A DNA stretch of 64,000 nucleotides from Prevotella sp. HUN102 (GCF_000688375.1 NZ_JIAF01000004.1:1240001-1304000), one strand, 5' to 3'; shown: positions 24,518-33,687, numbered from the stretch's first letter. Translations and numbers: made by a program. Notes: generated by a model from the letters alone, not told the origin.

Positions 24518-27349
24518 ATGCTTCTAACACTATTTGATAGCAGCGGACAAGTAAAGGCTACGTTCTCACCGAACGACAGCAGCACACAGGATAAGGAAAT
24601 ACAAGGCGACAATCTGCTGAAACTCTCCTTCATCCTGTACGAGTGTATCTCCATTGACGTGAATGATTACCTCGACTATGATGGTGAACGTTACTGGGCA
24701 ACGGAAAAGTATAAGCCAGCACAGAAGAGTACAATGGAATGGGAGTACTCTTTTCAGCTGCGTGGCATAGAGAGTCTGATATCTCGCTTCTTAGTACTGA
24801 ACAATACCGATGGTGAGAACGAGGCGGTGTTTGCTCTAACGGCACGCCCAATAGACCACATGCGCCTTATTGTGAAGAATATCAATGCAGGTATGGACGG
24901 ACTGCAGAACTTCAAGGTGGGTATTGTTGAGGGTACAGATAACGTGGTAATAGACTATACTGGCAAATACTGCCAGGAGGCACTGAAGGAACTTGCCGAC
25001 GCTGTACATACTGAATGGTGGTTTGACGGTCAGACGCTAAACCTCTGTAGGTGTGAGCATGGCGAAGAAGTTACACTGGGTTACGGCAATGGCCTTACAT
25101 CGCTCGACAGAGATTTAGCCGATAATGTGAAGTTCTACAGTCGACTGTTCCCGATAGGTAGCTCACGCAATATAGACCCTGAAAAGTATCACCACTCCCG
25201 ACTGATGCTGCCAGGTGGCGCAAAGTATGTTGATGTGAATGTAGAGAAGTACGGCATTATTCATCACTATGAGCAGGCTGCCTTCTCCAATATCTATCCA
25301 CGTCGTACGGGCACTATCAGCGAGGTGCGACACGAAGAAGTAAAGGATAAGGACGGAAAGCCCTTCACCATCTACTACTTCAAAGATAAGAACCTGCCGT
25401 TCAACCCGAATGACTATGAGATAGGCGGACTTGTAAAGCGTGTGTCGTTCCAAGAAGGAAGTGAGTTGGCTGGATTAGGAACTGACACGGAGCATTACTT
25501 TGAAGTGAACTACCATAGCGATACTAAGGAATTTGAGATTATCACGATTTGGCCCTACAACGACGGTACCCAACTGCCAGGTGGTACACTCGTGCCAAAG
25601 GTTGGCGACAAATACATACTTTGGAACCTGCGCATGCCTGATGAGTACTATGGTATAGCAGAGAAAGAGTTCCTGGCAGCTGTTGAGAAGTACAATAAGG
25701 AGCACGCCTTGGACGTATCGCGCTATAAAGCCCCGACAGACCATGTATGGATGGAAGACACAAGTACCGACCTATTCATCGGCAGACGTGTCCGGCTGGA
25801 GAGCAATAAATACTTCCCCGATACGGGCTTCCGCAAGAGTCGGATCACACGCCTTAGTCGGCAGGTAAACCTGCCTGGTAAGATGAACCTTGAGAAAAGT
25901 GATGCGCTATCGACGGGGATGATGCAGAAGGTGGACGACTCCATCAAGGATGTAAAGAAGTACACGGGAACCTTAGTGGGAGCACTGAATGTTCCGGACA
26001 TCATACAGAGCGGAGACACAACGATGCCTGCTGATACGAATATCTTTTCTGCACGCCGCTCGCAGAAGGAATTCATCAGCAAGAATTCAGCTGATATTGC
26101 GCAGGGGTTAATTACCTTTTTGATGGGTATAGGATTCAAGGACGGCGCGGGCATAGACGGTTTTGGCAACGCCATATTGAAAGCCATTCAGACGCTCGGT
26201 TTTGAAAAGACCATCAACGGCTTTGGCGTATGGCTTGATGAGAACGGGCGTGCCCACGGGCAAATAGATTATTTGGAGGTGATTGGCAAGGCTGTCTTCC
26301 GTAGCCTTCAGATAGACGAATACAAGCACATTGGCGGCAACATCGTGCTTTCAGGCGCAAATACCATCATAAACAAGGTTGTGCCTGTTGTGGGTGGCTG
26401 GAAATGCTACCTACATACGGATGATGGAGATAAGGCGATTACTAACGACTGGAAGGCAGGCGATCAAGCCCTTTGCCAAACGTTCAATATAAAGGCGGGA
26501 GTCTACGAGAACGTCAGAAATAATTACTACTGGCGTTGCGTATCGGAAGTTGGACAAAAGACAGCAAGTGAAGAAGCGTATATCGTTATCACCGGCGACG
26601 ACAACTATCGGGATAAAAGCGTAAAGAATGATGAGCCCAAAGCAGGCGACAACGTCGTGTTGTGTGGTCACAACACACTTTGGGACATTACACATGGTGT
26701 AGACCCTACGCTGCACCGCAACCGAATGAATGTTACGATGATTACCACCTCGAAGGAGGAGGGTGGAACTATCGAAGTATACCGCAACATTCACGACTTT
26801 TCACTGAATAAAGGCAACGCCATATTCCATCTGTCTTCAGACAAGATTTATATGAACAGCCAACGCTTCGAGTGGATAAGCGCAGATGGCGAACGTATTC
26901 CTAACGTGATTTATCGTGGCGACTGGACACCCGGCACGGTGGCTGCTCGATACGAAGCGTGGTACCACAGTGGGGGCACGTGGCTTTCCCTTGTAGACGA
27001 CAATACCGATGAACCGGCTGAGCAGTCGCCTAAATGGAAGAAATATGCAGCTAAGGGAGAAGACGGCACATCGCCCTACACGGTGAGTGTGCAGTCGGAA
27101 AGCGGTGGCAATGTTATACACAATGGACAAGGCGAAATTGTTCTTGTGGCTGCCGTCTTCCACGGAGAACAGGATATTACATCAACTTTGCAGCCTTATA
27201 ACTTTTCGTGGGTAATTCAGACAGGCAATCCCGAATTCGACAAGGCTTGGAATGCCCGACACGAAGCGGTTGGAAACCGTATCACCATACGGGCTGAAGA
27301 GGTGAGTTTGAAGGCACAAATAGACTGCATGATAGAAATTGAAAGATAA
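24518..27349 (+). CDS. Tail tip/hub protein
   Basis: I use the ATG at 24518 (943 residues) rather than the TTG two codons earlier. The N-terminal half, with LSFILYECISIDVNDYLDYDGERYWATEKYKP and a LIVKNINAGMDGLQNF segment, resembles tail-associated hub proteins (gp27-like fold). A Gly-rich turn near 550 (FKDGAGIDGFGNAI) leads into repeated beta segments with MYNSQR-like host-contact character. It sits after the Dit-like gene and before fibre genes. Confidence 0.65.
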   Translation: MLLTLFDSSGQVKATFSPNDSSTQDKEIQGDNLLKLSFILYECISIDVNDYLDYDGERYWATEKYKPAQKSTMEWEYSFQLRGIESLISRFLVLNNTDGENEAVFALTARPIDHMRLIVKNINAGMDGLQNFKVGIVEGTDNVVIDYTGKYCQEALKELADAVHTEWWFDGQTLNLCRCEHGEEVTLGYGNGLTSLDRDLADNVKFYSRLFPIGSSRNIDPEKYHHSRLMLPGGAKYVDVNVEKYGIIHHYEQAAFSNIYPRRTGTISEVRHEEVKDKDGKPFTIYYFKDKNLPFNPNDYEIGGLVKRVSFQEGSELAGLGTDTEHYFEVNYHSDTKEFEIITIWPYNDGTQLPGGTLVPKVGDKYILWNLRMPDEYYGIAEKEFLAAVEKYNKEHALDVSRYKAPTDHVWMEDTSTDLFIGRRVRLESNKYFPDTGFRKSRITRLSRQVNLPGKMNLEKSDALSTGMMQKVDDSIKDVKKYTGTLVGALNVPDIIQSGDTTMPADTNIFSARRSQKEFISKNSADIAQGLITFLMGIGFKDGAGIDGFGNAILKAIQTLGFEKTINGFGVWLDENGRAHGQIDYLEVIGKAVFRSLQIDEYKHIGGNIVLSGANTIINKVVPVVGGWKCYLHTDDGDKAITNDWKAGDQALCQTFNIKAGVYENVRNNYYWRCVSEVGQKTASEEAYIVITGDDNYRDKSVKNDEPKAGDNVVLCGHNTLWDITHGVDPTLHRNRMNVTMITTSKEEGGTIEVYRNIHDFSLNKGNAIFHLSSDKIYMNSQRFEWISADGERIPNVIYRGDWTPGTVAARYEAWYHSGGTWLSLVDDNTDEPAEQSPKWKKYAAKGEDGTSPYTVSVQSESGGNVIHNGQGEIVLVAAVFHGEQDITSTLQPYNFSWVIQTGNPEFDKAWNARHEAVGNRITIRAEEVSLKAQIDCMIEIER

Positions 27350-27378
27350 ATACATTCACAATAAAAAAAAGAAAAAAT

Positions 27379-28407
27379 ATGGCAACAGTAAAAGCAAGAG
27401 GTCAGGTAACAATAGTAGACCTTAACGATGCGAAGCAGGTGCAGCTCGTTATGAGTATTAAGCACCCCGTACAGATGTATAATCCCGACACGAAGGTGTA
27501 TACGCCTAACTTCGGAAGTGATAACAATGTGGTAACGCCAAAAGTTTATGTTACGGGCAACGGTACTAACCTTGTAAGCAAACTGACAACTCTGAAATAC
27601 GAAGTCGGCGGTACTGTTATAGCTGCCGGGGCAACAAGCGGGCAATACACTGTAGCAGCCATACCGGCAGGCGGAGCACTCACCATTAAGGGAAACATCA
27701 CTGGCAATTCGCTCCCTATAAAGATAACGGCTGTTTATCATGACGACGAAACCCAGCAGGACACCACGCTCGAGGCACAGGGCTTTGTCGTGAAGACAGC
27801 AAATGCCGGTGCGCTCTTTCAGGTTGTTCTCACACAGCCAAAGGGTAACAGCTTCGATGCATCGAACAACATTTCTACGCTCACAGCCGAAGCAAAATGT
27901 TTTCGTGGTGGCACGCAGGACACCGACGGCATTACCTATAAATGGTACTCGCTCAACTTAAAAACACAAACGTGGGAACTGCTCACACAGGGCATAGCAA
28001 CAACAGGTGGAGTATCGACTCTGTCGGTAAAGGCAAATGACGTGCTCAACGTGCAAACTTTCAAGTGCGAAGCCATCGACGGGGCTGACCGTGCCGAAGC
28101 TATCGTAACATTCGAAGACCGCACGGATCCCTACTCATTAGAACTGTTCTCTCCAACAGGTTTACAAATAAAAAATGGTCAAGGTTCTACAACTCTCTGT
28201 GCCCGACTATATCGTGGCGGAGAACTAATAGAAAGTGAAACAACATCTTCGCAAAAGTTCACCTATACGTGGACCAAGTTCGATAAAAACGGAGCAAAAT
28301 CTAACTTTGCAGGCACATCGTCGGCACAAAAGACAGGCAATCCGCTCACCGTGTCGGCCAACGACATTGAGCAGAAAGCAACATTCTACTGCGAAGTAAG
28401 TCAATAA
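27379..28407 (+). CDS. Ig-like tail fibre or baseplate protein
   Basis: This 342-residue protein has Ig-like beta sandwiches: ITYKWYSLNLKTQTWELL followed by FKCEAIDG, and later FTYTWTKFDKNGAKS followed by ATFYCEVSQ. Both show the Trp/Cys pattern of Ig domains. Ig domains on tail proteins commonly bind cell-surface glycans weakly. An upstream beta domain starts ARGQVTIVDLNDAK. It lies between the hub and the long fibre. Confidence 0.65.
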   Translation: MATVKARGQVTIVDLNDAKQVQLVMSIKHPVQMYNPDTKVYTPNFGSDNNVVTPKVYVTGNGTNLVSKLTTLKYEVGGTVIAAGATSGQYTVAAIPAGGALTIKGNITGNSLPIKITAVYHDDETQQDTTLEAQGFVVKTANAGALFQVVLTQPKGNSFDASNNISTLTAEAKCFRGGTQDTDGITYKWYSLNLKTQTWELLTQGIATTGGVSTLSVKANDVLNVQTFKCEAIDGADRAEAIVTFEDRTDPYSLELFSPTGLQIKNGQGSTTLCARLYRGGELIESETTSSQKFTYTWTKFDKNGAKSNFAGTSSAQKTGNPLTVSANDIEQKATFYCEVSQ

Positions 28408-28415
28408 AAATACTT

Positions 28416-28443
28416 GTGCATAGGGCTCTTACCCCCTATGCAC
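28416..28443 (+). promoter_or_regulatory. Intergenic hairpin between fibre genes
   Basis: GTGCATAGGG (28416-28425) and CCCTATGCAC (28434-28443) form a perfect 10-bp stem with an 8-base loop. No T tract follows, so it is unlikely to be a full terminator. It may tune expression of, or protect, the upstream message. Confidence 0.5.
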
Positions 28444-28465
28444 TCAATCAATACACATTTGAAGT

Positions 28466-30166
28466 ATGGGAAAAGTTATAGCACGTGCATACCTCTCCAT
28501 TGTCAATGTAAATGATGGAGAAAAAGGCGAAACTGCACTCACACTTGTCGTAACGCCGAATACCTTTGTCTTCCAAACCAACAACAAAGGTATCATCGAA
28601 AACTTGACGCAGAATACAGGCACGGTGAAAATGTATGCCGGCACTACGGAAGTACCCATCGACAGCGTAAGTGCAAAGCCCTACAACTGTGATGCCGTTG
28701 TATACAAGCAGCAGCTCGCAGGACAAGCTGGTATTCCGCTATATATCCTCGAGTTTAAAAGTGTAGCGCAGGGACAGTGGAGCGGCAAAGTGGAGGTTAC
28801 TGCCACCTATAAGGGACAGGCACGCACTGCCATTGCTGAATTTATGGTGAGTGCTCAGAAGTGGAATGAGGCACAGTTCTTGGCCAATGAGCAGCAGTTT
28901 AAAAGTATAATAGCACAGAATAAAGCGGATAAGCAAGGGCTTGAGAGGCGCATATCTACCATAGAGCAGGATGCTGGGAACATTCGTCTGGAGGTCAGCA
29001 GGCAGACTTTCAGTGGCGTGAATATGCTCAAGGGGGCGAGCTTGCGAAGAGAGAAATTTATCTTTGATGGGGAACTAATCGATATATACGGAGGAAGATT
29101 AAACCAAAAGCGTATTGAGATAAAAGACCACGACAGATGTGCGTATATTCATACTTATGGTTTTAGCAGTGATACCAACGGAGGATTGTATTTTGTAGCT
29201 AAAATAAATGGAAAGGGGGCTTATACCTTTAGCTTCTATGCACAGGTAGCAACAACACCTGACAGGGGAATGTTCGTCAGCAGCTGTCTGAATAGCACTC
29301 CTACAACACGCCAAACTTGGTTGCCGCAGAAAAACTTCACACTTATATCTAACGGATTGTGGAATAAATATACTTTCACGATAGAAGTACCCGATACCGT
29401 TTGCCGTTACTTGGAATGCAATATACGAATTGTGCGCAATGGCGAAGTCCGCATAAAAGAAATACAGTTGGAGGAGGGCACTAAAGCTACCGCATGGAAA
29501 GACCCGGACGTTGTGGAGAGCGTTGAGCGTACCGGTATTGACCTGACCAATGGCACCGTATCTGTCGAAGCTGCCAATTTTGAAATCAAGCATAATGGTG
29601 AGAAGCCTTTTGCTGTGAGCAAGGGAAAAGCCCTGCTGGGCGGCTGGGTGTTTGATAAAGGGAAACTGTTTTCTCAATGCGGGGATATTAACGGAAATCC
29701 AAGCACGGACTACGGCAATGCGAATTTCACTCCTGACATTGTTCTTGACCCGGTCAATGGGTATATGTCAGGAGTTGGCTCTTTCAGAAAAAAGGTATTG
29801 ACAATAACTCCTCAAAATATAGAGAATTATGCAAAAACTTCTTATGAGTTGGGTACAAGCTATGTCTTTTTAGCCGGTAAAATAAGTGCCGCAGCTCTAT
29901 TTAAAGGTACTTTTAAACATCCAATATTCATAACATTACCCGGTAATGGTGGGAATGGTGGTTTTGAGGTTGCCCGGACAATATTGGGGGAAACAATAGT
30001 GATATACAACCAATCAAGCAGTTATATAAACATTTGGGGCAGCGGCAGTAGTATTTCGGTCTATCCAAATCAATTTGCCGCACTCGAAGTGAAAATATCG
30101 GTAGATAAGACTGGTACAGAAAGTTATTATAATTACGACTGGATAAAAGGAAAAATGTTAGTTTAA
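28466..30166 (+). CDS. Tail fibre protein
   Basis: This 566-residue protein begins with ARAYLSIVNVNDGEKGETAL, related in style to the start of the preceding gene. A helical stalk follows (around 130-180, AQFLANEQQFKSIIAQNKADKQGLERRI). The middle (180-340) looks like a carbohydrate-binding beta domain ending KEIQLEEGTKATAWKDPD, a stretch often seen in phage fibres. The end is Gly- and Ser-rich. It is probably the receptor-binding fibre. Confidence 0.65.
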   Translation: MGKVIARAYLSIVNVNDGEKGETALTLVVTPNTFVFQTNNKGIIENLTQNTGTVKMYAGTTEVPIDSVSAKPYNCDAVVYKQQLAGQAGIPLYILEFKSVAQGQWSGKVEVTATYKGQARTAIAEFMVSAQKWNEAQFLANEQQFKSIIAQNKADKQGLERRISTIEQDAGNIRLEVSRQTFSGVNMLKGASLRREKFIFDGELIDIYGGRLNQKRIEIKDHDRCAYIHTYGFSSDTNGGLYFVAKINGKGAYTFSFYAQVATTPDRGMFVSSCLNSTPTTRQTWLPQKNFTLISNGLWNKYTFTIEVPDTVCRYLECNIRIVRNGEVRIKEIQLEEGTKATAWKDPDVVESVERTGIDLTNGTVSVEAANFEIKHNGEKPFAVSKGKALLGGWVFDKGKLFSQCGDINGNPSTDYGNANFTPDIVLDPVNGYMSGVGSFRKKVLTITPQNIENYAKTSYELGTSYVFLAGKISAAALFKGTFKHPIFITLPGNGGNGGFEVARTILGETIVIYNQSSSYINIWGSGSSISVYPNQFAALEVKISVDKTGTESYYNYDWIKGKMLV

Positions 30167-30184
30167 TATAAAAATAAACGAATT

Positions 30185-30511
30185 ATGAAACTAAAAGTAA
30201 TGCAAAAAAGAGTTGAGGCAGACGTGAATGGTATTGTCATTATAAATGGCTTTGTCCACGTAGTTACCTATAAGGCAGATATTAGCGACCCAAAGAATGC
30301 CAAGGTGTTGCTTTTTCACGACCATGTAGCCAAATGTACCCATGATGACGTTGCCGATGAAAGTTGTGCGGCAGATTATGGACACAACGGCTCTACATTC
30401 ACAGATGGGCGTTGGAACTCAATCCCGGATATCGAAGAACAAACTGTCGCATACAAAGGGGTACGTGATATCTATTTCGCCATTGAAAGAGGCGAACTGG
30501 TTTTAGAGTAA
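30185..30511 (+). CDS. Small protein after tail fibre, unknown
   Basis: This 108-residue protein starts 18 bases after the fibre gene and is the last gene before the terminator. It is beta-rich and His- and Asp-containing (LLFHDHVAKCTHDDVADESC) with no recognised family. Fibre-adjacent small genes are often assembly chaperones, but I see nothing specific. Confidence 0.55.
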   Translation: MKLKVMQKRVEADVNGIVIINGFVHVVTYKADISDPKNAKVLLFHDHVAKCTHDDVADESCAADYGHNGSTFTDGRWNSIPDIEEQTVAYKGVRDIYFAIERGELVLE

Positions 30512-30553
30512 ACCTTATAGGGGGAATAAAAAGCCCCCAGCCTGTTAAAAGTC

Positions 30554-30670
30554 GTCTCACTTACTATTTAACCAAAAACGCCGCAAGGACGCGACCGGGG
30601 GCAATATGCCATTCCGACCGTCCTTGCGGTTTTTAATTTTGGCTGCGCTATGCACAGTAATAAGTGAGAC
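30554..30670. terminator. Bidirectional terminator inside a 10-bp inverted repeat
   Basis: CCGCAAGGACG (30581-30591) and CGTCCTTGCGG (30619-30629) form an 11-bp stem with T tracts in both directions. GTCTCACTTA (30554-30563) and TAAGTGAGAC (30661-30670) flank it as an outer inverted repeat. It ends the tail operon. On the minus strand TATCTTTG (30675-30682) could start a transcript of about 95 bases ending at the same hairpin, but no good -33 box is visible. Confidence 0.65.
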
Positions 30671-30691
30671 ATTGCAAAGATACTAAATTTT

Positions 30692-30940
30692 ATGAAGATG
30701 AAGATAATTGAGGTCTTGAAATTTAACAGGGAGCTAATAAAAAGGCTCAAAATAGCAGGAATACGTTTAGAAGATGAAGAATTTGTGGACTTATATACCG
30801 ATTACACAGCATTGCTTGAACACGGCGAAAAGGTAACCTATATAGTTGCTGTCCTATCAGACAAGTATGCCGTGAGTGTGAGAAAGGTTTATCGACTTAT
30901 TAAGCACTTTCAAAGCGACTGCAAGACTCTTGCAGTGTGA
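30692..30940 (+). CDS. Small HTH protein, Mor-like in style
   Basis: This 82-residue protein ends with VAVLSDKYAVSVRKVYRLIKHF, a good helix-turn-helix. The N-terminal half is charged and helical and could dimerise. Mu Mor and C activators are of similar style but longer. Located outside the tail operon, it may regulate the downstream cargo genes or the late switch. Confidence 0.55.
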   Translation: MKMKIIEVLKFNRELIKRLKIAGIRLEDEEFVDLYTDYTALLEHGEKVTYIVAVLSDKYAVSVRKVYRLIKHFQSDCKTLAV

Positions 30941-31006
30941 TTTGGTTCAAAAGTTCTTTTGACTTACCGAATATGGCGAACTTTGCCGTATTAATTTAGT
31001 GAGACA

Positions 31007-31837
31007 ATGAGAAAACAATACCTTTCAGCACCGCTTCCTTTTCAGGGACAGAAGCGGATGTTTGCCAAGGAGTATATAAAGGTACTCCAACAGTTTCTTG
31101 ATGGTACTACTTTCGTGGACTTGTTCGGTGGCAGTGGACTGCTGTCGCATATCGCCAAGTACCAGAAGCCGAACTCCACCGTTGTGTATAATGATTTTGA
31201 CGGCTATCGTAAAAGGCTGGAAGTCTTACCCCAGACGAATGCCCTGCTTGCTGAACTGCGTACAATAGTGGATGTTCCGCGACACAAGGCCATCATGGGA
31301 GAGCAGCGCGAGCAGGTGCTGTCGTGTATCCGCAGGCATGAGCGGGAGCACGGATATGTTGACTACATCACGCTGTCCTCATCCATCCTGTTTTCGATGA
31401 AGTATGCCATCGAGTATGCAGACTTGGAGAAGGAGACCTTATATAATAACATAAAGGGAGTGGATTATCCACCTTGCAACGACTATCTCGATGGGCTGAT
31501 CATTACCTCCTGTGATTACAAGGAGGTTTTTGAGCGTTACAAGGATGTGCCGGGCGTGGTGTTCCTCGTTGATCCCCCGTATCTGAGTACGGACAGCAAG
31601 ACCTACAGAATGTACTGGAAACTGTCCGATTACCTCGATGTGCTGACAGTCCTCTCCAGCCACCACTTCATCTACTTCACCTCGAACAAGTCCTCTATCA
31701 TAGAATTGTGCGACTGGATGGGCAGACACCCGAACCTCGGCGACCCGCTCAGGAACTGCCACCGTAGGGAGTTCAATGCCCACATGAATTACAGTTCGTC
31801 CTATACGGACATCATGTTTTATACGGATGCCGCTTGA
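31007..31837 (+). CDS. D12-class DNA adenine N6-methyltransferase
   Basis: This 276-residue enzyme has motif X near the start (PLPFQGQKRMFAKEY), motif I FVDLFGGSGLL at 40-50, and motif IV VFLVDPPYLS near 186-195, the order of Dam-type enzymes. It would transfer a methyl group from SAM to adenine N6. No endonuclease is adjacent, so it is probably a solitary protective or regulatory methylase. The next gene, 25 bases on, is the thymidylate-synthase-fold protein. Confidence 0.88.
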   Translation: MRKQYLSAPLPFQGQKRMFAKEYIKVLQQFLDGTTFVDLFGGSGLLSHIAKYQKPNSTVVYNDFDGYRKRLEVLPQTNALLAELRTIVDVPRHKAIMGEQREQVLSCIRRHEREHGYVDYITLSSSILFSMKYAIEYADLEKETLYNNIKGVDYPPCNDYLDGLIITSCDYKEVFERYKDVPGVVFLVDPPYLSTDSKTYRMYWKLSDYLDVLTVLSSHHFIYFTSNKSSIIELCDWMGRHPNLGDPLRNCHRREFNAHMNYSSSYTDIMFYTDAA

Positions 31838-31862
31838 ATAACATTCTAATACCGTTTGAACG

Positions 31863-32501
31863 ATGAATAAATACTATCAGATACTGAACAAAATCCTGGA
31901 GCAAGGAAAGACCCAGACCAATAAGAAAGGCAATATCCGCTACTTGCTCAACGAGCAACTTTCATTGTCGCCGGCCGACCTGCTCGACATTTTCGAAAGC
32001 CACGGCATAGCCAGGAAGAAACTAAGAAATGAACTGCAGCTGTTCATGCAGGGTGAGCGGCAAGTGGAGAAATACCGCGTGGCAGGTATCAACTGGTGGG
32101 ACTATTGCGGTTCCGTGCTCGTCAATAGTTATCCGACTTACTTTGAGAAACTGCCGCCATTGTTAGCGAGGATAAACCGCGAGAAGCGCAACTCGAAGAA
32201 TTATGTTCTGTTCCTCGGTGAGACAGGCGCAGAAAGCAATCAGGCTCCGTGCCTCAGCCTGGTACAGTTCCAAATTGATGACGGAGAACTTGTTCTGTCG
32301 GCCTACCAGCGCAGCAGTGATGCGAACCTTGGACTACCGGCCGATATATACCACCTTTATCTTATGGCGCGGCAGATAGACCTGCCACTGAAAAACATAA
32401 CTCTGAATCTCGGAAACGTACACATATACGAGAATAATTTGGAGCGAACAAGGCTGCTGCTTGAAGGTGATGAGAGTATGAAGTTTGACTTGAATGTCTG
32501 A
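31863..32501 (+). CDS. Thymidylate-synthase-fold enzyme, possible dCMP hydroxymethylase
   Basis: This 212-residue protein aligns by eye with thymidylate synthase. Glu 57 and Trp 78/79 match E. coli Glu58 and Trp80. Cys 130 (APCLSLVQF) matches the nucleophile Cys146. Arg 150, Ser 151 and Asp 153 match R166, S167 and D169. His 187 and Tyr 189 (NVHIYEN) match H207 and Y209. Asp 161 in LGLPADI stands where TS has Asn177, the residue that reads uracil. T4 dCMP hydroxymethylase has Asp there. The phosphate-binding R126/R127 pair reads Lys-Asn. It is shorter than TS (264). It may make or modify a 5-substituted dCMP, or be a diverged non-catalytic relative. Confidence 0.75.
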   Translation: MNKYYQILNKILEQGKTQTNKKGNIRYLLNEQLSLSPADLLDIFESHGIARKKLRNELQLFMQGERQVEKYRVAGINWWDYCGSVLVNSYPTYFEKLPPLLARINREKRNSKNYVLFLGETGAESNQAPCLSLVQFQIDDGELVLSAYQRSSDANLGLPADIYHLYLMARQIDLPLKNITLNLGNVHIYENNLERTRLLLEGDESMKFDLNV

Positions 32502-32522
32502 AATAGAATGATAAGAAACAAG

Positions 32523-32555
32523 AAACGCCCCAAGAAAATCTGAGGCGTTTTTTTA
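32523..32555 (+). terminator. Terminator after the cargo genes
   Basis: AACGCC (32524-32529) and GGCGTT (32544-32549) form a short GC stem followed by seven T residues, 22 bases after the stop at 32501. It ends the last prophage operon before the right end. Confidence 0.75.
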
Positions 32556-32578
32556 TTGGGAGGGGGGAACCTAAAAAA

Positions 32579-32649
32579 GAACGTTTCGTTTTACGAGGCA
32601 GAACGCTTTGTTTTATTTTTTCGGAACGCTTCGTTTTACGGATTATACA
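32579..32649. repeat. Right prophage end with three transposase-site repeats
   Basis: Three direct copies of GAACG(C/T)TT(C/T)GTTTTA lie at 32579-32595, 32601-32617 and 32624-32640, spaced 22 and 23 bp. They resemble the repeated MuA sites at Mu ends. The terminal CA at 32648-32649 fits the 5'-TG...CA-3' rule and places the last prophage base at 32649. The following host bases are TAGCG, a possible 5-bp target duplication to be matched at the left end. Confidence 0.75.
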
Positions 32650-33683
32650 TAGCGCAGAGGTTCGCGGGCCGACATGCCGATTTCTGTATTGTCATCGAGC
32701 TTCAGACTCGACATCGGAAACATATAGCTGCCCGAACTTACCCAACCACGTTTTACGGTTTTGCCCTTCTGCGCCTTGATCAGAATGGCTGTGGCAGCCC
32801 CTTTGTCCTTGTACTCCACAAATCCTCCGGCGTTTATGCGCATACCCAAGTCGTCCATTTTCATCATTTTCATCATCTGCTCGGGCATTCCTTGAAGCAT
32901 TTTGAGCATACCAGCAGGCATTGCGTCCTCAATATATTTTTCCACGGTAATAGTCCATCCCGCGAGTTCGGCAGAAGTGAAACCCTTTTCAATGACGATG
33001 TTCTGTGGTTTCTCCTTTGGCAAAGCCTTTCCGGTCTTGCTTTCAAACATAGCCAACTTTGGAGGATACTCGTCGATGGTAAACTTCTGAAGTTCAATGG
33101 CGAGTGGCAATTCGTGAACTTTGTCGTAGCTGTCGAGCGCACGCCATTCCGGATTCCCTTCTTCGCAATACATCTTAAGGCGTTTCATATCGACAGAACC
33201 CAATACGCCACAGGTTAGGAATATGAATAGTCCCAGATGGCTCACGAGAGAGGGAATGAAACGTTTCTGAAAATGCACGAGCTGATAGATGCCAACTTCC
33301 GCCACGATGATGGTATTCCAGAGATAGATGAGCACGAACGGCCAGAAAGAGAGGATACGGCTCAGTCCAATCGGCTCCATTGCGAGATGCCCTTCGGGCA
33401 CTTGGCGTGTCAATCCCATAATGACTGTGAGGATAGCTGCCGTTGCCAATGCTGGAACGGCAGCTTCGGTCTGTGCCATAAATCGGAAGATATAGGCTTT
33501 GGAGCGCAGCATATAGAAAAGCACAAGCGCAGCGATGAGTAGGGCGAGTGCAATGATGTTGGCGGGCCACATAAAGAAACGCCACTCTACGGGGCCTATT
33601 GAGGCTTGTAAAAGGGCTCCTGTAATCAGAAGCCCTATACAGATTGCGATACCTTCGCGATATTTCCAAGGTTTATTCCACAT
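32643..33683 (-). pseudogene. resB-like cytochrome c biogenesis gene cut by prophage
   Basis: ResB works with CcsA to deliver haem to apocytochromes c outside the membrane. The 346 residues here show N-terminal membrane helices, then periplasmic WRALDSYDKVHELPLAI and GFVEYKDKGAATA segments. They stop at MSAREPLRYV. In complete ResB proteins this is followed by SRI-type strands and a last membrane helix, which are missing. The terminal Val codon and TAA come from prophage bases (TGTATAA on the minus strand). It follows nrfA by 4 bases. Confidence 0.8.
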
Positions 33684-33687
33684 CTTT

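Larger units (their letters stand above)
1..32649 (+). mobile_element. Mu-like transposable prophage, left end missing
   Basis: A continuous set of Mu-type genes (repressor, MuA-like transposase, MuB-like ATPase, Gp16, Gam, gp29 portal, MuF, gp36, terminases, tail genes) runs from the window edge to three direct repeats just before the interrupted host resB gene. The late genes for a tape measure and tail tube with no visible sheath suggest a long flexible tail rather than Mu's contractile one. The head block (9131-14633) is inverted relative to the rest. The right boundary is inferred from the terminal CA at 32648-32649. No reverse transcriptase is present, so no diversity-generating retroelement is visible. 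Confidence 0.92.

Noticed and set aside
28466..30166. Diversity-generating retroelement at the tail fibre
   Set aside because: No reverse transcriptase and no template/variable repeat pair could be seen.
781..31005. Recurring AGTGAGA(C/T) near starts at about 782, 3801, 30663 and 30999
   Set aside because: One copy is inside the MuB-like coding sequence, and spacing and orientation differ. It is too short to separate from chance.
32643..33683. resB read as a complete gene
   Set aside because: The C-terminal strands and last membrane helix are missing and the stop codon is in prophage DNA.
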